A model generated the notes under the pieces. The model ran no database searches, was not told where the DNA came from, and saw nothing but the letters and a program-made list of their open reading frames with translations. DNA of 64,000 nt, taken from assembly GCF_045984285.3 (NCBI RefSeq), contig NZ_JBJQIK030000003.1, positions 310,001-374,000 of the forward strand. Direction: 5' to 3'. This document shows, one piece after another, positions 42,384-51,308 of this stretch. Made by a program: the position numbers and the translations under genes. Each line of letters opens with the position of its first letter. The stretch's first letter is position 1. The DNA is from Rugamonas sp045984285 (GTDB lineage: Bacteria > Pseudomonadota > Gammaproteobacteria > Burkholderiales > Burkholderiaceae_D).

Positions 42384-42782
42384 TTACTGATCGCTGATCG
42401 TCGTGGGGCCGCTTCCGCTCAGCTCTCTCTCGACCGCCCGTGACAGCATGCTGGACGAGCGAGGCGTCAGTTGCCGGTCTTCGACATGCTGTGCTACCGC
42501 TGCATGGGATTCGTCCGCCAGCCAGGTCGTTCCCCAGGCGAAGCGCGCCTCATCGCCTTGCGTCACCGCTCGTTTTTCATTGACAAGCCGTTCAGCCGTC
42601 GAAAGGATAGTCCGTTCTCCTCCGGGCGTTTGCGAGAGCGACAAGGGCGGTGGGCGGCCTGCGTCAGGCATGGGCCGGAATTCCCGCTGCATGGTCGCAG
42701 TCCGGTGCACGGGAAACTCCGCGCCGGGCTTCATGCGTTCGGCTGCTTCATTGTAGAGATCGGTTCTGGTGCGCCTGCTCAT
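42384..42782 (-). CDS. Hypothetical protein, last gene of the T6SS strand
   Basis: 132 residues from ATG 42782, which has GAGGAG six bases upstream; a start six codons earlier lacks this. The protein is polar and Arg-rich, with a Pro/Ser-rich middle (PDAGRPPPLSLSQTPGGE) and helical ends. No known domain or signal is seen. It lies 43 bases after the 703-residue gene on the same strand and may be an immunity or chaperone partner; this is inference from position. Confidence 0.6.
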   Translation of the reverse strand: MSRRTRTDLYNEAAERMKPGAEFPVHRTATMQREFRPMPDAGRPPPLSLSQTPGGERTILSTAERLVNEKRAVTQGDEARFAWGTTWLADESHAAVAQHVEDRQLTPRSSSMLSRAVERELSGSGPTTISDQ

Positions 42783-42825
42783 CTTTTTCTCCTCGGTCAA
42801 GGTACTGTTTGAGACGGTTTGCCCT

Positions 42826-44937
42826 TCAGGTCAGGCTCACCGGGTTTCCAAGTTCCGCACATAGGGCAAGAAAGTCGTCCAGGATGGCCGGCTGCCGCCT
42901 GTCTCCCAAGTAGTAGAAGTACTGGCTGTCGTCAGGCGGGGCCGGCCTGCAATCCATTTGCTCGAAGCCCAGCTTGTGCAGCACGTGGCGCGAACAATGG
43001 TTCACCTGTTCCGCCGACGTATAGATCCTCTCCACGCCGGCCGCCGCCAGTTGCGCGAACAATAGCTTTGCCGCCTGCTGCCCGAATCCCCGGCCCTGGT
43101 AATCGCTGCCGATCCAGAAGTAGAAGTAGGCGGACTGCCGCACACAATGGCAGCTGACGATGCCGACGAAACCCCAGCGCTCATGCATTGCTGCAAAGGT
43201 GTAGTGGCCCGCTTCGGGTCTTTCGCTGGCGATCCAGTCCTGTGCCTGCTGCAGGCTTTCCATTGGAGGCAGGCGCGTCATCACGCCGATCTGCTGGTCG
43301 CGGAACTGGAACAGCAAGTCGGGCGCATGCTCCGGACCAAGCGGCTCGATGCGCAGCGCCCCCGCGCTTGGCGGCTGCGGCAGGTAAGCCGGGTGTGCCT
43401 GCCAGCGCCGCAGCTTTTCCGATAGCTGCGCCTGCAGGTGTACGGCGGGTGCGTAGTCCGGTTCCAGGCCGAGCGCTTGCCGGGTATGGGCCAGCGCGTG
43501 ATGGCTGGCGCCGGTACGCGCCTCGCACAGCGCGAGCAGATACAGCTCGTATGCATCGTCGCCGTAGAAGCCGAGGGCGAGCCGCAGGCAGTCCTGGGCA
43601 ATATCCAGGAAGCCAAGCTGCATCGCGAACCAGGCCATGCGGGCGGCAAACCGGTCGCAGTGCCGGGGCGGGAAGAAATTCTCCCAGACACGGCCCAGCG
43701 CCTGGCGCCAGGCCCGGTGCGAACAGTCGGCCAGCCTGAACGGCACGCCCGACAGCGCATCCATCGCCGCCGCGAGCATGGCCGGGTCGTGGTGCGACTG
43801 ATGAAGCAGCGCCAGGAAGGCTTTTTCGTTCAGGCCGTCCAATTGGCGCAGCGCCTGTTCGTGGGTGGGATGGGCCGCTTCCAGCACCGCGGCGATCTGC
43901 CGCATGCCGTCTTCATCCGGGGCCTGCGCGCCCGCGCGCCAGGCGGCGTGCATCACGATCCCGCCATCCTCCAGCTGGAGATTGCAGGCCAGGGCGCCGT
44001 CCCGCCGCTGGGCCAGGCTCAGCGCGTGGTAGTTGACCGGCGCCTGGGTTTCGCCGGGATGCCACTGGTTCGGCGGCGCCATGGCGCCCAGGCGTATTGC
44101 CTGCTCGTCGCAGACACCCGCGTCCGCGGCCAGCAAGAGGTAGCGTCCGCCCGCAATGCGCTGCAGGCGCTGCAATGTCGCCATCGCCTGTTCCGGCAGC
44201 AGCAGCGCGGCGCTATGGAAGTGGGTCCGGTAGTGATCCAGCACACATGCGGCCTGCGGCGTTGCGGCGGCGCCGTGTTCCGGGGGGCGGCGCGTCCATT
44301 CGTACGCCAGGTCCAGGTGTGCCGCGCCTTCGGCCTGATGGACGGCGACGGCGCACCCGAACAGTTCGCCGTAATGCACAGCCATCAGTTCCGAGGGCAG
44401 GGTGCTGAAATGATCCAGCGCCAGGAGCACCATCGGGTTATCGGCGGCCAGCAGGCTGATTTTCCGGCTGCGCAGCGTCAGCGCGCTATCGCTGCCCGCA
44501 TCGAATGGCGCGGCGTCCAGCCAGCCTTGCGCGGCAAAGGGGCTGAGGCAGGGATGGCCGAGCAAGGCATCCGCATCCTCCTGGCTGCGGCAACAGGCGA
44601 CCAGGCAGACATTGAGGGCAAGTTTGCGGCGCTCAAGGCCGGCGCGCAAAGCCTTCAGGAGGCGCCAGGCCAGCTGGCCCTGTGCGGGGGCGAGGTCGAC
44701 CAGGTAGAGTGTTTGTCCGGCGTCGATGGCGCCGCTTTCGATGCCGTGCCGCCAGTACAGCATGATTGCATCCGCCCAGGCTCCTGCCAGGCCGGGGCTG
44801 GCCAGGCTGGCGAAGGAGTTCGGCGCGGCCGCCGGCTGCTGCATCAGCCGGGCAAAGCCGGCGGATGCGTCCAACGCGCCGTCCATCGGGCCGACTGTGG
44901 GTATCGTCCTTGTTTCCGAAGCTGCTTGCGCCGACAT
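42826..44937 (-). CDS. Large protein with methyltransferase-like, helical and GNAT domains
   Basis: 703 residues, start supported by AGGAAAGG upstream. Residues about 45-190 resemble a SAM-methyltransferase fold (TLYLVDLAPAQGQLAWRLLKAL as motif I, lacking the second glycine of GxG). The middle (about 350-520) is helical with TPR-like units (AYELYLLALCEARTGASHHALAHTRQAL). Residues about 530-690 are a GNAT acetyltransferase, with the acetyl-CoA loop QGRGFGQQAA near 615. No signal peptide is present. It sits in the T6SS strand after tssA and a small Cys-rich protein. It may modify a T6SS component or cargo; no function is established. Confidence 0.7.
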   Translation of the reverse strand: MSAQAASETRTIPTVGPMDGALDASAGFARLMQQPAAAPNSFASLASPGLAGAWADAIMLYWRHGIESGAIDAGQTLYLVDLAPAQGQLAWRLLKALRAGLERRKLALNVCLVACCRSQEDADALLGHPCLSPFAAQGWLDAAPFDAGSDSALTLRSRKISLLAADNPMVLLALDHFSTLPSELMAVHYGELFGCAVAVHQAEGAAHLDLAYEWTRRPPEHGAAATPQAACVLDHYRTHFHSAALLLPEQAMATLQRLQRIAGGRYLLLAADAGVCDEQAIRLGAMAPPNQWHPGETQAPVNYHALSLAQRRDGALACNLQLEDGGIVMHAAWRAGAQAPDEDGMRQIAAVLEAAHPTHEQALRQLDGLNEKAFLALLHQSHHDPAMLAAAMDALSGVPFRLADCSHRAWRQALGRVWENFFPPRHCDRFAARMAWFAMQLGFLDIAQDCLRLALGFYGDDAYELYLLALCEARTGASHHALAHTRQALGLEPDYAPAVHLQAQLSEKLRRWQAHPAYLPQPPSAGALRIEPLGPEHAPDLLFQFRDQQIGVMTRLPPMESLQQAQDWIASERPEAGHYTFAAMHERWGFVGIVSCHCVRQSAYFYFWIGSDYQGRGFGQQAAKLLFAQLAAAGVERIYTSAEQVNHCSRHVLHKLGFEQMDCRPAPPDDSQYFYYLGDRRQPAILDDFLALCAELGNPVSLT

Positions 44938-44976
44938 GATCTGCCTTTCCTGAGGATGCCCGAAGGGCGCCGCTTA

Positions 44977-45393
44977 TTACAAGGAACCCGCTTTCCTGGC
45001 GGCCTGGCATGTCAGGCATGTCTCGATGACATGCGTTCCGCGCGTGACTTCGCTGAAGTCCGTCTTCTCCATGCGTTCATTGAGCTGCTTCCTGTTGTAC
45101 GACTTCGGCGCGCGCAGGTCGACCAGCGCCTCCGCCCTGGCCTCGACGCAGGCGCTCGAAAAATTGTGGCCCGGGTTCTCAGGCGTTTCGGTATGCCGGT
45201 TTTGCCGCCGCCACTGCGTGCGGTTGCTCTTCGCCCAGGCTCCCGTCAGCTCCTTGTGGGTGTACACCTGCTTGCCATCCTCATCGAACACGCCGTCCCT
45301 TTGGGTGACGTGAAACCGTCCGCCCCGCGGCGTCATGACCATCATTTCGGTTTGTTGCGTGGTCCGCTTTACGGGTTTTTCAGCTCGTTTCAT
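44977..45393 (-). CDS. Small protein with deaminase-like CxE and CxxC motifs
   Basis: 138 residues, start supported by AAGGAAAG. The N-terminus is basic. The C-terminal half contains Cys82-x-Glu84 (SSACVEARAEALVDL) and Cys126-x-x-Cys129 (ETCLTCQA), 44 residues apart. This pair of motifs and spacing recalls the zinc-binding [HC]xE...CxxC signature of bacterial toxin deaminases, although the Pro before CxxC is missing. It lies directly after tssA. Whether it is an effector, an immunity protein or unrelated cannot be settled from sequence. Confidence 0.6.
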   Translation of the reverse strand: MKRAEKPVKRTTQQTEMMVMTPRGGRFHVTQRDGVFDEDGKQVYTHKELTGAWAKSNRTQWRRQNRHTETPENPGHNFSSACVEARAEALVDLRAPKSYNRKQLNERMEKTDFSEVTRGTHVIETCLTCQAARKAGSL

Positions 45394-45414
45394 GATTCGC
45401 TTTCCTTAGAAAAT

Positions 45415-46545
45415 TCAGGCATGCGCCGTGTTTTCCTGGATCTCGGCCTCCAGTCCCAGCATTTCGAAAATATTCAGCTGTCCGTTCAGTCTCAGGAACA
45501 ATTCCTGGTAAAGCTCGACCGTATTGAGCCGTCCCCATTCGGTGGCGCGCCGCACCAGGTAGGGCACGGGGCTGTGCGGCTCCAGCCGCATCAGGTAGTC
45601 CGCCGTCTCGGCCAGGCGGGCGTAGGCTTCGGCCCGGTCGCGGATGGCGCCGTTGGGGATGCCGGCGGGCGCCGCGGCGGGCTGGCCCTGCGGCGCCGCT
45701 TCCTCCTGGGCCGCCGGCGGGGAGCCGCCGTGCACGCCGCGCTTGTTCAGTTCGGCTTCGACCAGGGACAGGATCTGCTGCAAAATGCCTTCAACCGCCT
45801 GCATGCCGGGCGCTTCGTCGCCGAACAGCGGATCGATGGTGGCCGTCAGCGCATCCAGTGCCGACAGGGCCAGCGACAGCGCGTCGCGCTGCGCCACATG
45901 GAAAGCGGTCGGCGTGGCGCCGATGCCGGCCATCACCTGGCTGCAGCTGGGACCATCGTTGGCATCGGCCTCCTGCTGGCCGGGCGGCAGGGCCGCTCTG
46001 ACCTGTTCCTGGCGGCGCGCCAGTTCCCAGTCGGCCCAGCAGTACTCTCCCTGCCGCTCGGCCGACGCCAGCGGCACCATGCGGATGGTGGGCAGCAGCT
46101 TCTCGTTAATCCACTGGAAGATATTGGCACGGTACTCCAGCTCGTCCTGTGCCGCTTTCGGATACAGCTCCGCCCAGTAGGACCGGCAGAGCTCCTGCAT
46201 CAGATGGAAGCAGGGGCCGATGCCCTGGAAGCCGGACTGCTTGACCTGCGCTTCCAGCAGCCAGGCCGCCAGCTGCAAATCCTTGCTCTGCGTGGCCAGC
46301 GCGTGGGCGCACAGCCTGCCCGTCTCGCGCCAGTCCGCGCGCTTCAGTTCGTGCTCCCAGCCGCCCATGGGCAGGCTGGCATCGTCCTGCCGCCGTGCCT
46401 GGGCGATGGCGCTGTACACCGGACTGCCGCGCAGGGAGCGGCCCGCGGGCTGGCTGCTGTCCACCGGCGCCAGCAAGGCCTCCAGGCTCATGTTGAGCTG
46501 GGCCTGGAAGAAGGCATCGCTCGCGGTGTCAAGGTCGGTCGGCAT
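45415..46545 (-). CDS. tssA: T6SS protein TssA
   Basis: 376 residues from ATG 46545 (AAGGAAAC upstream). The N-terminal ImpA domain is visible (LEALLAPVDSSQPAGRSLRGSPVYSAIAQARRQDDASLPMGGWE, about 20-63), followed by WRETGRLCAHALATQSKDLQLAAWLLEA. A C-terminal helical domain ends near 340-370 (LEPHSPVPYLVRRATEWG). TssA coordinates baseplate and sheath assembly. It lies 23 bases after tssM in the same transcript. Confidence 0.9.
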   Translation of the reverse strand: MPTDLDTASDAFFQAQLNMSLEALLAPVDSSQPAGRSLRGSPVYSAIAQARRQDDASLPMGGWEHELKRADWRETGRLCAHALATQSKDLQLAAWLLEAQVKQSGFQGIGPCFHLMQELCRSYWAELYPKAAQDELEYRANIFQWINEKLLPTIRMVPLASAERQGEYCWADWELARRQEQVRAALPPGQQEADANDGPSCSQVMAGIGATPTAFHVAQRDALSLALSALDALTATIDPLFGDEAPGMQAVEGILQQILSLVEAELNKRGVHGGSPPAAQEEAAPQGQPAAAPAGIPNGAIRDRAEAYARLAETADYLMRLEPHSPVPYLVRRATEWGRLNTVELYQELFLRLNGQLNIFEMLGLEAEIQENTAHA

Positions 46546-46568
46546 GATGTTTCCTTTCGCGAAAAAGA

Positions 46569-49500
46569 TCAGGGTGCGGAGCGCGGGAAACCCTGCGGCA
46601 GCCTCAGGCTGACAGGCGCATGGGTCTTCGGATCGCTTCCGCTCAGATTGAGGCCGATGTACAGCCGGGCGCTGCCGGTGGCAGCCTTGCCCGGAGCGCC
46701 GTTCTTGCTGGTGACAGGCACCAGGAATTCCAGCGTCAGGCGGTTCGGATCGCTGCTGTTCGGAATCACGCCATTGGCCGGACGGTGCCGCTCGATCAGG
46801 CGCAGCAGGGCCCAGTTGCCGCTGGCGCCGAAGGAGGCGCCCACGCCATTGGTCTGCAGGTCGCTCTGCTGCAGGTCGGGCGCCGGCAGCCACAGCGAAC
46901 CGCTGGCCCAGGTCAGGTCGAGCACCAGCGCCTGGCCGTAGTCCCAGTCCAGCGCGCTGCTGCGGTTCGGGAAGGCGGCGGATTTGCTGCCGGCGCTGAG
47001 GCTCCAGCCCACCAGCTGGTCGGCGCCGGCGGATTCCTTCGGCTGTGCGTGGAACTGGACCGCGAGCCGCACCGGCAGGCTTGCCAGGCCGGCGCTGTCG
47101 CTGCTGCCGTCCGCAGGGGCGGGACCCAGGTTGAGCGTGCCCTGGAAGAAGCGCGTGCTGGCGTCCAGCTGCGACAGGAACTGCCGCGCCGCGGTCCAGT
47201 AGGCGCCGCTCAGGCCCTGCAACGACTGCCGCAGCGCCGCGCTCTGTGCGCTGTAATCCGCGAAGAAGTTGCGCGCGGTAGCCAGGTCGGCATCGCTGCT
47301 GCTGAGCGGGCCGAAGGGGTAGCGCCCGGCCAGTTCGCGGTTGAAGCGGGACGACAGCGTGCTGTATGCCTTTACCGCCTGCGCATTGCGCTCGCCCTTG
47401 CAGGTGGCCTGGATCTGGCTTTCCAGCTTGAGGCGGCGTGCCGAGAACAGGTCATTGCCATATTCGGCCGGCTTGTAGTCCGCCATTGCGCTGCTGCAGT
47501 TCCCGGCATCCAGGCCCGGCATCAGCTTCAGGAACAGATTGTCCAGCTGGGCCACCTGGCCTGCCGGTTCCTTGAACTGGATATAGCGGTTCAACTCGGT
47601 GACGGTGTTGCTCCAGTAAGCCGCGCTCTGCGTATTGCTGTTCTGCGCATCGTTCTGGCCGCTGCTGTTGTTCAGGTAGCTCAGGAAAGGCGTGCCGTAA
47701 CCCGCCAGCACCTGGGTGCGCGCCAGCTGCCGCGCCAGGAAGTCCTTGATCACGGGCGTGGTGCCGAGGTTGAACATGGGGCCCGGTCCCTCGCTGCTGG
47801 CGGATTCGTACAGGCGGCTGATATCGCCCAGGTTCTGCACCCGCGCCAGGCTGTCGCTGCTGTAGGTGCCGATGCACTGGTAGACCTGGGTGGCGCTGGC
47901 GGCGAAGTCCAGGCTGCGGTAGCTGCGCTGCAGCGTCAGCAGCGGCTCCAGCAGGGCGGCGAAATTGCTGCTTTCCCTTGCCAGCGCCTGGTCCTCGCTG
48001 GCCGCCGCGTCGACGGCCACCACGCTGGCGCCCGGCGGGATCTGCGCGCGATTGAGGCTGCTGTTCAGTGCCCGCTCCAGCTGGCGCAGCGCCATGCGCT
48101 GGTAGAGCGGCTGCTGGCCGGCCCCGGCCGCCGGCTTCATGCTGGACATCAGCTGCTCGTATTCGCCCACATAGCGGTTCGCCAGGCCGATATCGCTGGC
48201 GCGCCAGCCGGCCACCTTGCGCTGGCAGGAGAAGGGCTGGGTATCCTGCTGCTGCATGAAGTCCAGCGCCACCAGCGCCTTCAGGCCGCCCAGTTCATCC
48301 AGCAGCCGGGTGTTCAGCACCAGGCCCCTGTCGCCGCGCGTGAACAGCGAGCCATAGGGCGCCATCTGCATGGAGGCAAGGGTGGCCATATTCGGCTGGT
48401 AGCAGGAAGCCTTGCTGAAGTGGCCGGTCATTTTCTTCAGTTCCGCGTCCGGATAGCCCTGGGCGCGCAGCAGGCCGGCCTGTTCGAGAAGCCGGGATTC
48501 GGTGGCGCTGCAAGGATTGCTGCTGGCCGTGGAGCCCGACCACTCGCTGCCCACCCATTGCAGCCAGCTCGAGAAATGCCGCGTCCTGGCCACGGTGGAA
48601 CCGTCGTCCTGGTCCATCTGCGCCAGCAGGCTGCTGCCTGCGCCCACTTCCTGCTTCAGCTGCGCGGCCAGCCTCTGGGCCGACCAGGACAGCTGGGCCG
48701 CCAGGCGCGGCTTCATCTCGTCCGGCAGCTTCAGGGGCTGCGGATATTGCGCCTGCCGCAATGCGGTCCGCAACGCGCCGTTGCCCTTTCTTACCGGGGG
48801 CGGCAGCGGCGACTGGTAGACCTCGTTGAACAGCGCCATGAAGGACGGCATCAGGTCTTTCCGCTTCAGCGCCACCGGCGTGCCGGCAATCTCCTGGAAA
48901 CGCGCCAGATTGTTCTGGAAGCGCACGATGCGCTGGCTGGCGTCAAACAGGGCCTGCTGGCTTTGCACGTGGGCCAGCGTGGCGCTGTCCGGCATCTTCG
49001 CCGCGGGCGGCGTCATCAGCGCCTGGGCCTCCTGCTCCAGGCGGCAGGCGAGCCCGCCCAGCACCGCCTTCTGGAACACGCCGTTGACCACCTGCTGCAT
49101 GTTGCCGGCGCTGGATGGGCGGCCGAACCAGGTGGCGGGAATCGTCAGGTAGGCCGTATCGTCCGGTAATCGGGCGATCTGTTCCAGCGCCTGCATCACG
49201 GTCTGGCGCTCGATGCAGCTGCCCTGCGGCGGCGGGCTCGCGTTAAGCTGCTGCTCGATCTTCTGCAGCGCGGCAACAGCGCTCTCGGCCACGGCCGCCT
49301 GTTCCCGCAGCTGCACGGCGGTCCAGAGCAGGCCGGCCAGCAGCAGCGCCGCCAGCGCCACGGCGCTGAACTGCGCGCGCCGTATCAGCTTGTTGCGCGA
49401 CCAGATGCCCTGGCGGGTGGGGCGCGCCAGGTAGGGCTCGGCGAAGATCTTCTTCGCCACCAGCTCATCGATAAAGGCGATATCGCTGCGCGGCAGTCCG

Positions 49501-50498
49501 GCCGCAGGGGCGGCGCCCGCGAGGGCGGAGAAGGCAGGCGGCAGCGCGCCGGTGAAGTACAGGCCGCGGCAGAATACGCCGCTCTGCCAGGCCGAGGGCT
49601 GCATGAGCTGCGCCATGCATTGGCGCAGCGGCTCGCGCAGCTGCAGGAAGTGGCGCGGGAAAAGGAAGAACTGGTCGGCCCGGGACGGATCGGGATGGCG
49701 GCTTTCGGCCGCCGTCTGCACCTGCAGGCGCTTGAGCTGGCCGGCCAGGTAGTCAAAGGCCGTATCCACCCATTCGCCCGGCGCGGCGGCAGGCAGCAGC
49801 TGCGGCGTGGACCAGCCCACCATCTCCTGCGGCTGCACCAGGCTCTGGGTCTGCCAGAACTCGCTGAAGCCCTTTACGCTGTCCATCTCGCTGACCACCA
49901 CGTAGACCGGCAGCGCAAACTCATACTGGCTCTCCAGCAGCGCGAGCTGGGCGCGCAGCGATTCCGCCAGCACGCTGCGTTCCTGGCTGCCGCCGGCCAG
50001 CAGGCTGCGCGCCGACACCACCAGGATCACACCGTCGACCGGCCGCTCGGGACGCAGGCTGTCCAGCTTGTCCAGGAACTGGCGCCATTTCCGCGCGCCT
50101 TCGCTGCCGGGCGCCGCCGCCGACCATTCGCCGGGCGGATCGATCAGCACCCCCTGCGGCAGGAAACGCCAGTTGCTGCCCTCGACCACCAGTTTTTCCT
50201 GTTCCTGCGACGGCAGCTGCCAATTGCCCGGATCAAGGGAGGCCAGCAGGCTCGATTTGCCCGCCGCCTGCTGGCCTATCACCAGCATCCACGCACTCTT
50301 GTAATGCGCCTCGCGCCGCGTGGCCAGGTAGCGCAGCGGCGCCAGCAGGCCGCGCAGGGCCAGCAGGGCGAGGGCGGGTTTGCCGAGCATCGCCAGCGGC
50401 AGGGCATGCAGCCTGGCCGGCCTGCGCGCGCGCCAGATCAGGATGGCGAGCACGAGGCCGGTCAGGACGGCAGCACTGGCGACGAGGAGTAGCAGCAT
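46569..50498 (-). CDS. tssM: T6SS membrane-complex protein TssM (IcmF)
   Basis: 1309 residues, within the usual range. N-terminal hydrophobic helices lie at about 2-22 and 38-55. A cytoplasmic NTPase-like domain with intact Walker A GQQAAGKS (75-82) follows, then another helix near 375-395 and a large periplasmic IcmF region. The C-terminal domain (about 1150-1300) contacts TssJ. With TssL and TssJ it forms the membrane-spanning complex of the secretion system. It begins 2 bases after tssL stops. Confidence 0.93.
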   Translation of the reverse strand: MLLLLVASAAVLTGLVLAILIWRARRPARLHALPLAMLGKPALALLALRGLLAPLRYLATRREAHYKSAWMLVIGQQAAGKSSLLASLDPGNWQLPSQEQEKLVVEGSNWRFLPQGVLIDPPGEWSAAAPGSEGARKWRQFLDKLDSLRPERPVDGVILVVSARSLLAGGSQERSVLAESLRAQLALLESQYEFALPVYVVVSEMDSVKGFSEFWQTQSLVQPQEMVGWSTPQLLPAAAPGEWVDTAFDYLAGQLKRLQVQTAAESRHPDPSRADQFFLFPRHFLQLREPLRQCMAQLMQPSAWQSGVFCRGLYFTGALPPAFSALAGAAPAAGLPRSDIAFIDELVAKKIFAEPYLARPTRQGIWSRNKLIRRAQFSAVALAALLLAGLLWTAVQLREQAAVAESAVAALQKIEQQLNASPPPQGSCIERQTVMQALEQIARLPDDTAYLTIPATWFGRPSSAGNMQQVVNGVFQKAVLGGLACRLEQEAQALMTPPAAKMPDSATLAHVQSQQALFDASQRIVRFQNNLARFQEIAGTPVALKRKDLMPSFMALFNEVYQSPLPPPVRKGNGALRTALRQAQYPQPLKLPDEMKPRLAAQLSWSAQRLAAQLKQEVGAGSSLLAQMDQDDGSTVARTRHFSSWLQWVGSEWSGSTASSNPCSATESRLLEQAGLLRAQGYPDAELKKMTGHFSKASCYQPNMATLASMQMAPYGSLFTRGDRGLVLNTRLLDELGGLKALVALDFMQQQDTQPFSCQRKVAGWRASDIGLANRYVGEYEQLMSSMKPAAGAGQQPLYQRMALRQLERALNSSLNRAQIPPGASVVAVDAAASEDQALARESSNFAALLEPLLTLQRSYRSLDFAASATQVYQCIGTYSSDSLARVQNLGDISRLYESASSEGPGPMFNLGTTPVIKDFLARQLARTQVLAGYGTPFLSYLNNSSGQNDAQNSNTQSAAYWSNTVTELNRYIQFKEPAGQVAQLDNLFLKLMPGLDAGNCSSAMADYKPAEYGNDLFSARRLKLESQIQATCKGERNAQAVKAYSTLSSRFNRELAGRYPFGPLSSSDADLATARNFFADYSAQSAALRQSLQGLSGAYWTAARQFLSQLDASTRFFQGTLNLGPAPADGSSDSAGLASLPVRLAVQFHAQPKESAGADQLVGWSLSAGSKSAAFPNRSSALDWDYGQALVLDLTWASGSLWLPAPDLQQSDLQTNGVGASFGASGNWALLRLIERHRPANGVIPNSSDPNRLTLEFLVPVTSKNGAPGKAATGSARLYIGLNLSGSDPKTHAPVSLRLPQGFPRSAP

Positions 50499-50500
50499 GC

Positions 50501-51304
50501 TCAGGGCCTGAAGAGTTGGTCGAGTGGATACACCAGCGCGGCCCAGACGGCGCTGGACAGGATGAGGTAGCCGATTGCCGCGGCCCTGGCCGCCTTGCGC
50601 CAGGCCGACAGGGGCGCCAGCCGCATATCCTTTCCATCCGTGATGTTGTGCTGGTAGGCCTGCTGGAAGAAGCCCGGCGCGGCAGGCTGCGCGCGCGCCT
50701 GGCCGGTGCCGGCGATGCGCAGCAGCTGCTGGCGGTAGTGGTCCAGCCGCGCTTCGCCTTCGGGGTTGCGGTGCTGGCCCTTGAAGCCGAGCCGCAAGGC
50801 CAGCAGGAATACGCTGGCCAGGTCGGCATGCAGGGGATCGCGGCCGGCGCCGGCGATCAGCTTGTCCGCCAGCTGGAAGAACAGCAGGCCGGAGTGCGAG
50901 GTGCTGAACATCTGCCGTTCCAGCAGCACCGGCAGCCAGTGGTCGGCGCCAGGCCAGTGCAGTTCCAGCAGCAGGATTTCATCGGCCATGGCCGCCATCA
51001 CGTACAAGGCCGTCTGGTGCAGCCTGATCTGCTGCGCGCTGCCCCGGCGCTGGAAGGCCAGGTGCTGTTCGCGCAGCTGCGCCAGCAGGCGGGCGCTGGC
51101 GCGGGTGGCGAATTCGGTATCGGACAGCGGGGGATCCAGCTGGTCCGGCGCCAGGTAGCGCGCCAGCACGCCGTCGTGCTGGCAGCGCTTGATGCTGGCC
51201 AGCTCTTCGTAGAAGGCAGCAAAACTGGCCAGCAGCAAGGATGCCTCCGATGCCGGGACGGCATCGGGGGCATTCCATTGCAGGCTTGGCGCAAGGTTCA
51301 TCAT
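50501..51304 (-). CDS. tssL: T6SS membrane protein TssL, short form (DotU)
   Basis: 267 residues. DotU/TssL cytoplasmic domain (about 20-190, with AFYEELASIK, ALYVMAAMADEILLLELHWPGA, LLFFQLADKL) and a C-terminal transmembrane helix (about 243-260). The C-terminal peptidoglycan-binding domain of long TssL proteins is absent, so anchoring must come from another protein. The start is the first of two ATGs at 51304, four bases after tssK. Confidence 0.88.
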   Translation of the reverse strand: MMNLAPSLQWNAPDAVPASEASLLLASFAAFYEELASIKRCQHDGVLARYLAPDQLDPPLSDTEFATRASARLLAQLREQHLAFQRRGSAQQIRLHQTALYVMAAMADEILLLELHWPGADHWLPVLLERQMFSTSHSGLLFFQLADKLIAGAGRDPLHADLASVFLLALRLGFKGQHRNPEGEARLDHYRQQLLRIAGTGQARAQPAAPGFFQQAYQHNITDGKDMRLAPLSAWRKAARAAAIGYLILSSAVWAALVYPLDQLFRP

Positions 51305-51308
51305 GGTG

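Noticed and set aside
43438..46941. Plus-strand open frame of 1167 codons
   Set aside because: It runs opposite tssA, the deaminase-like gene and the 703-residue gene, which have ribosome sites and recognisable domains. Its product has shadow-frame composition.
46620..49169. Plus-strand open frame of 849 codons opposite tssM
   Set aside because: It is antisense to a well-supported tssM and has no recognisable domain.
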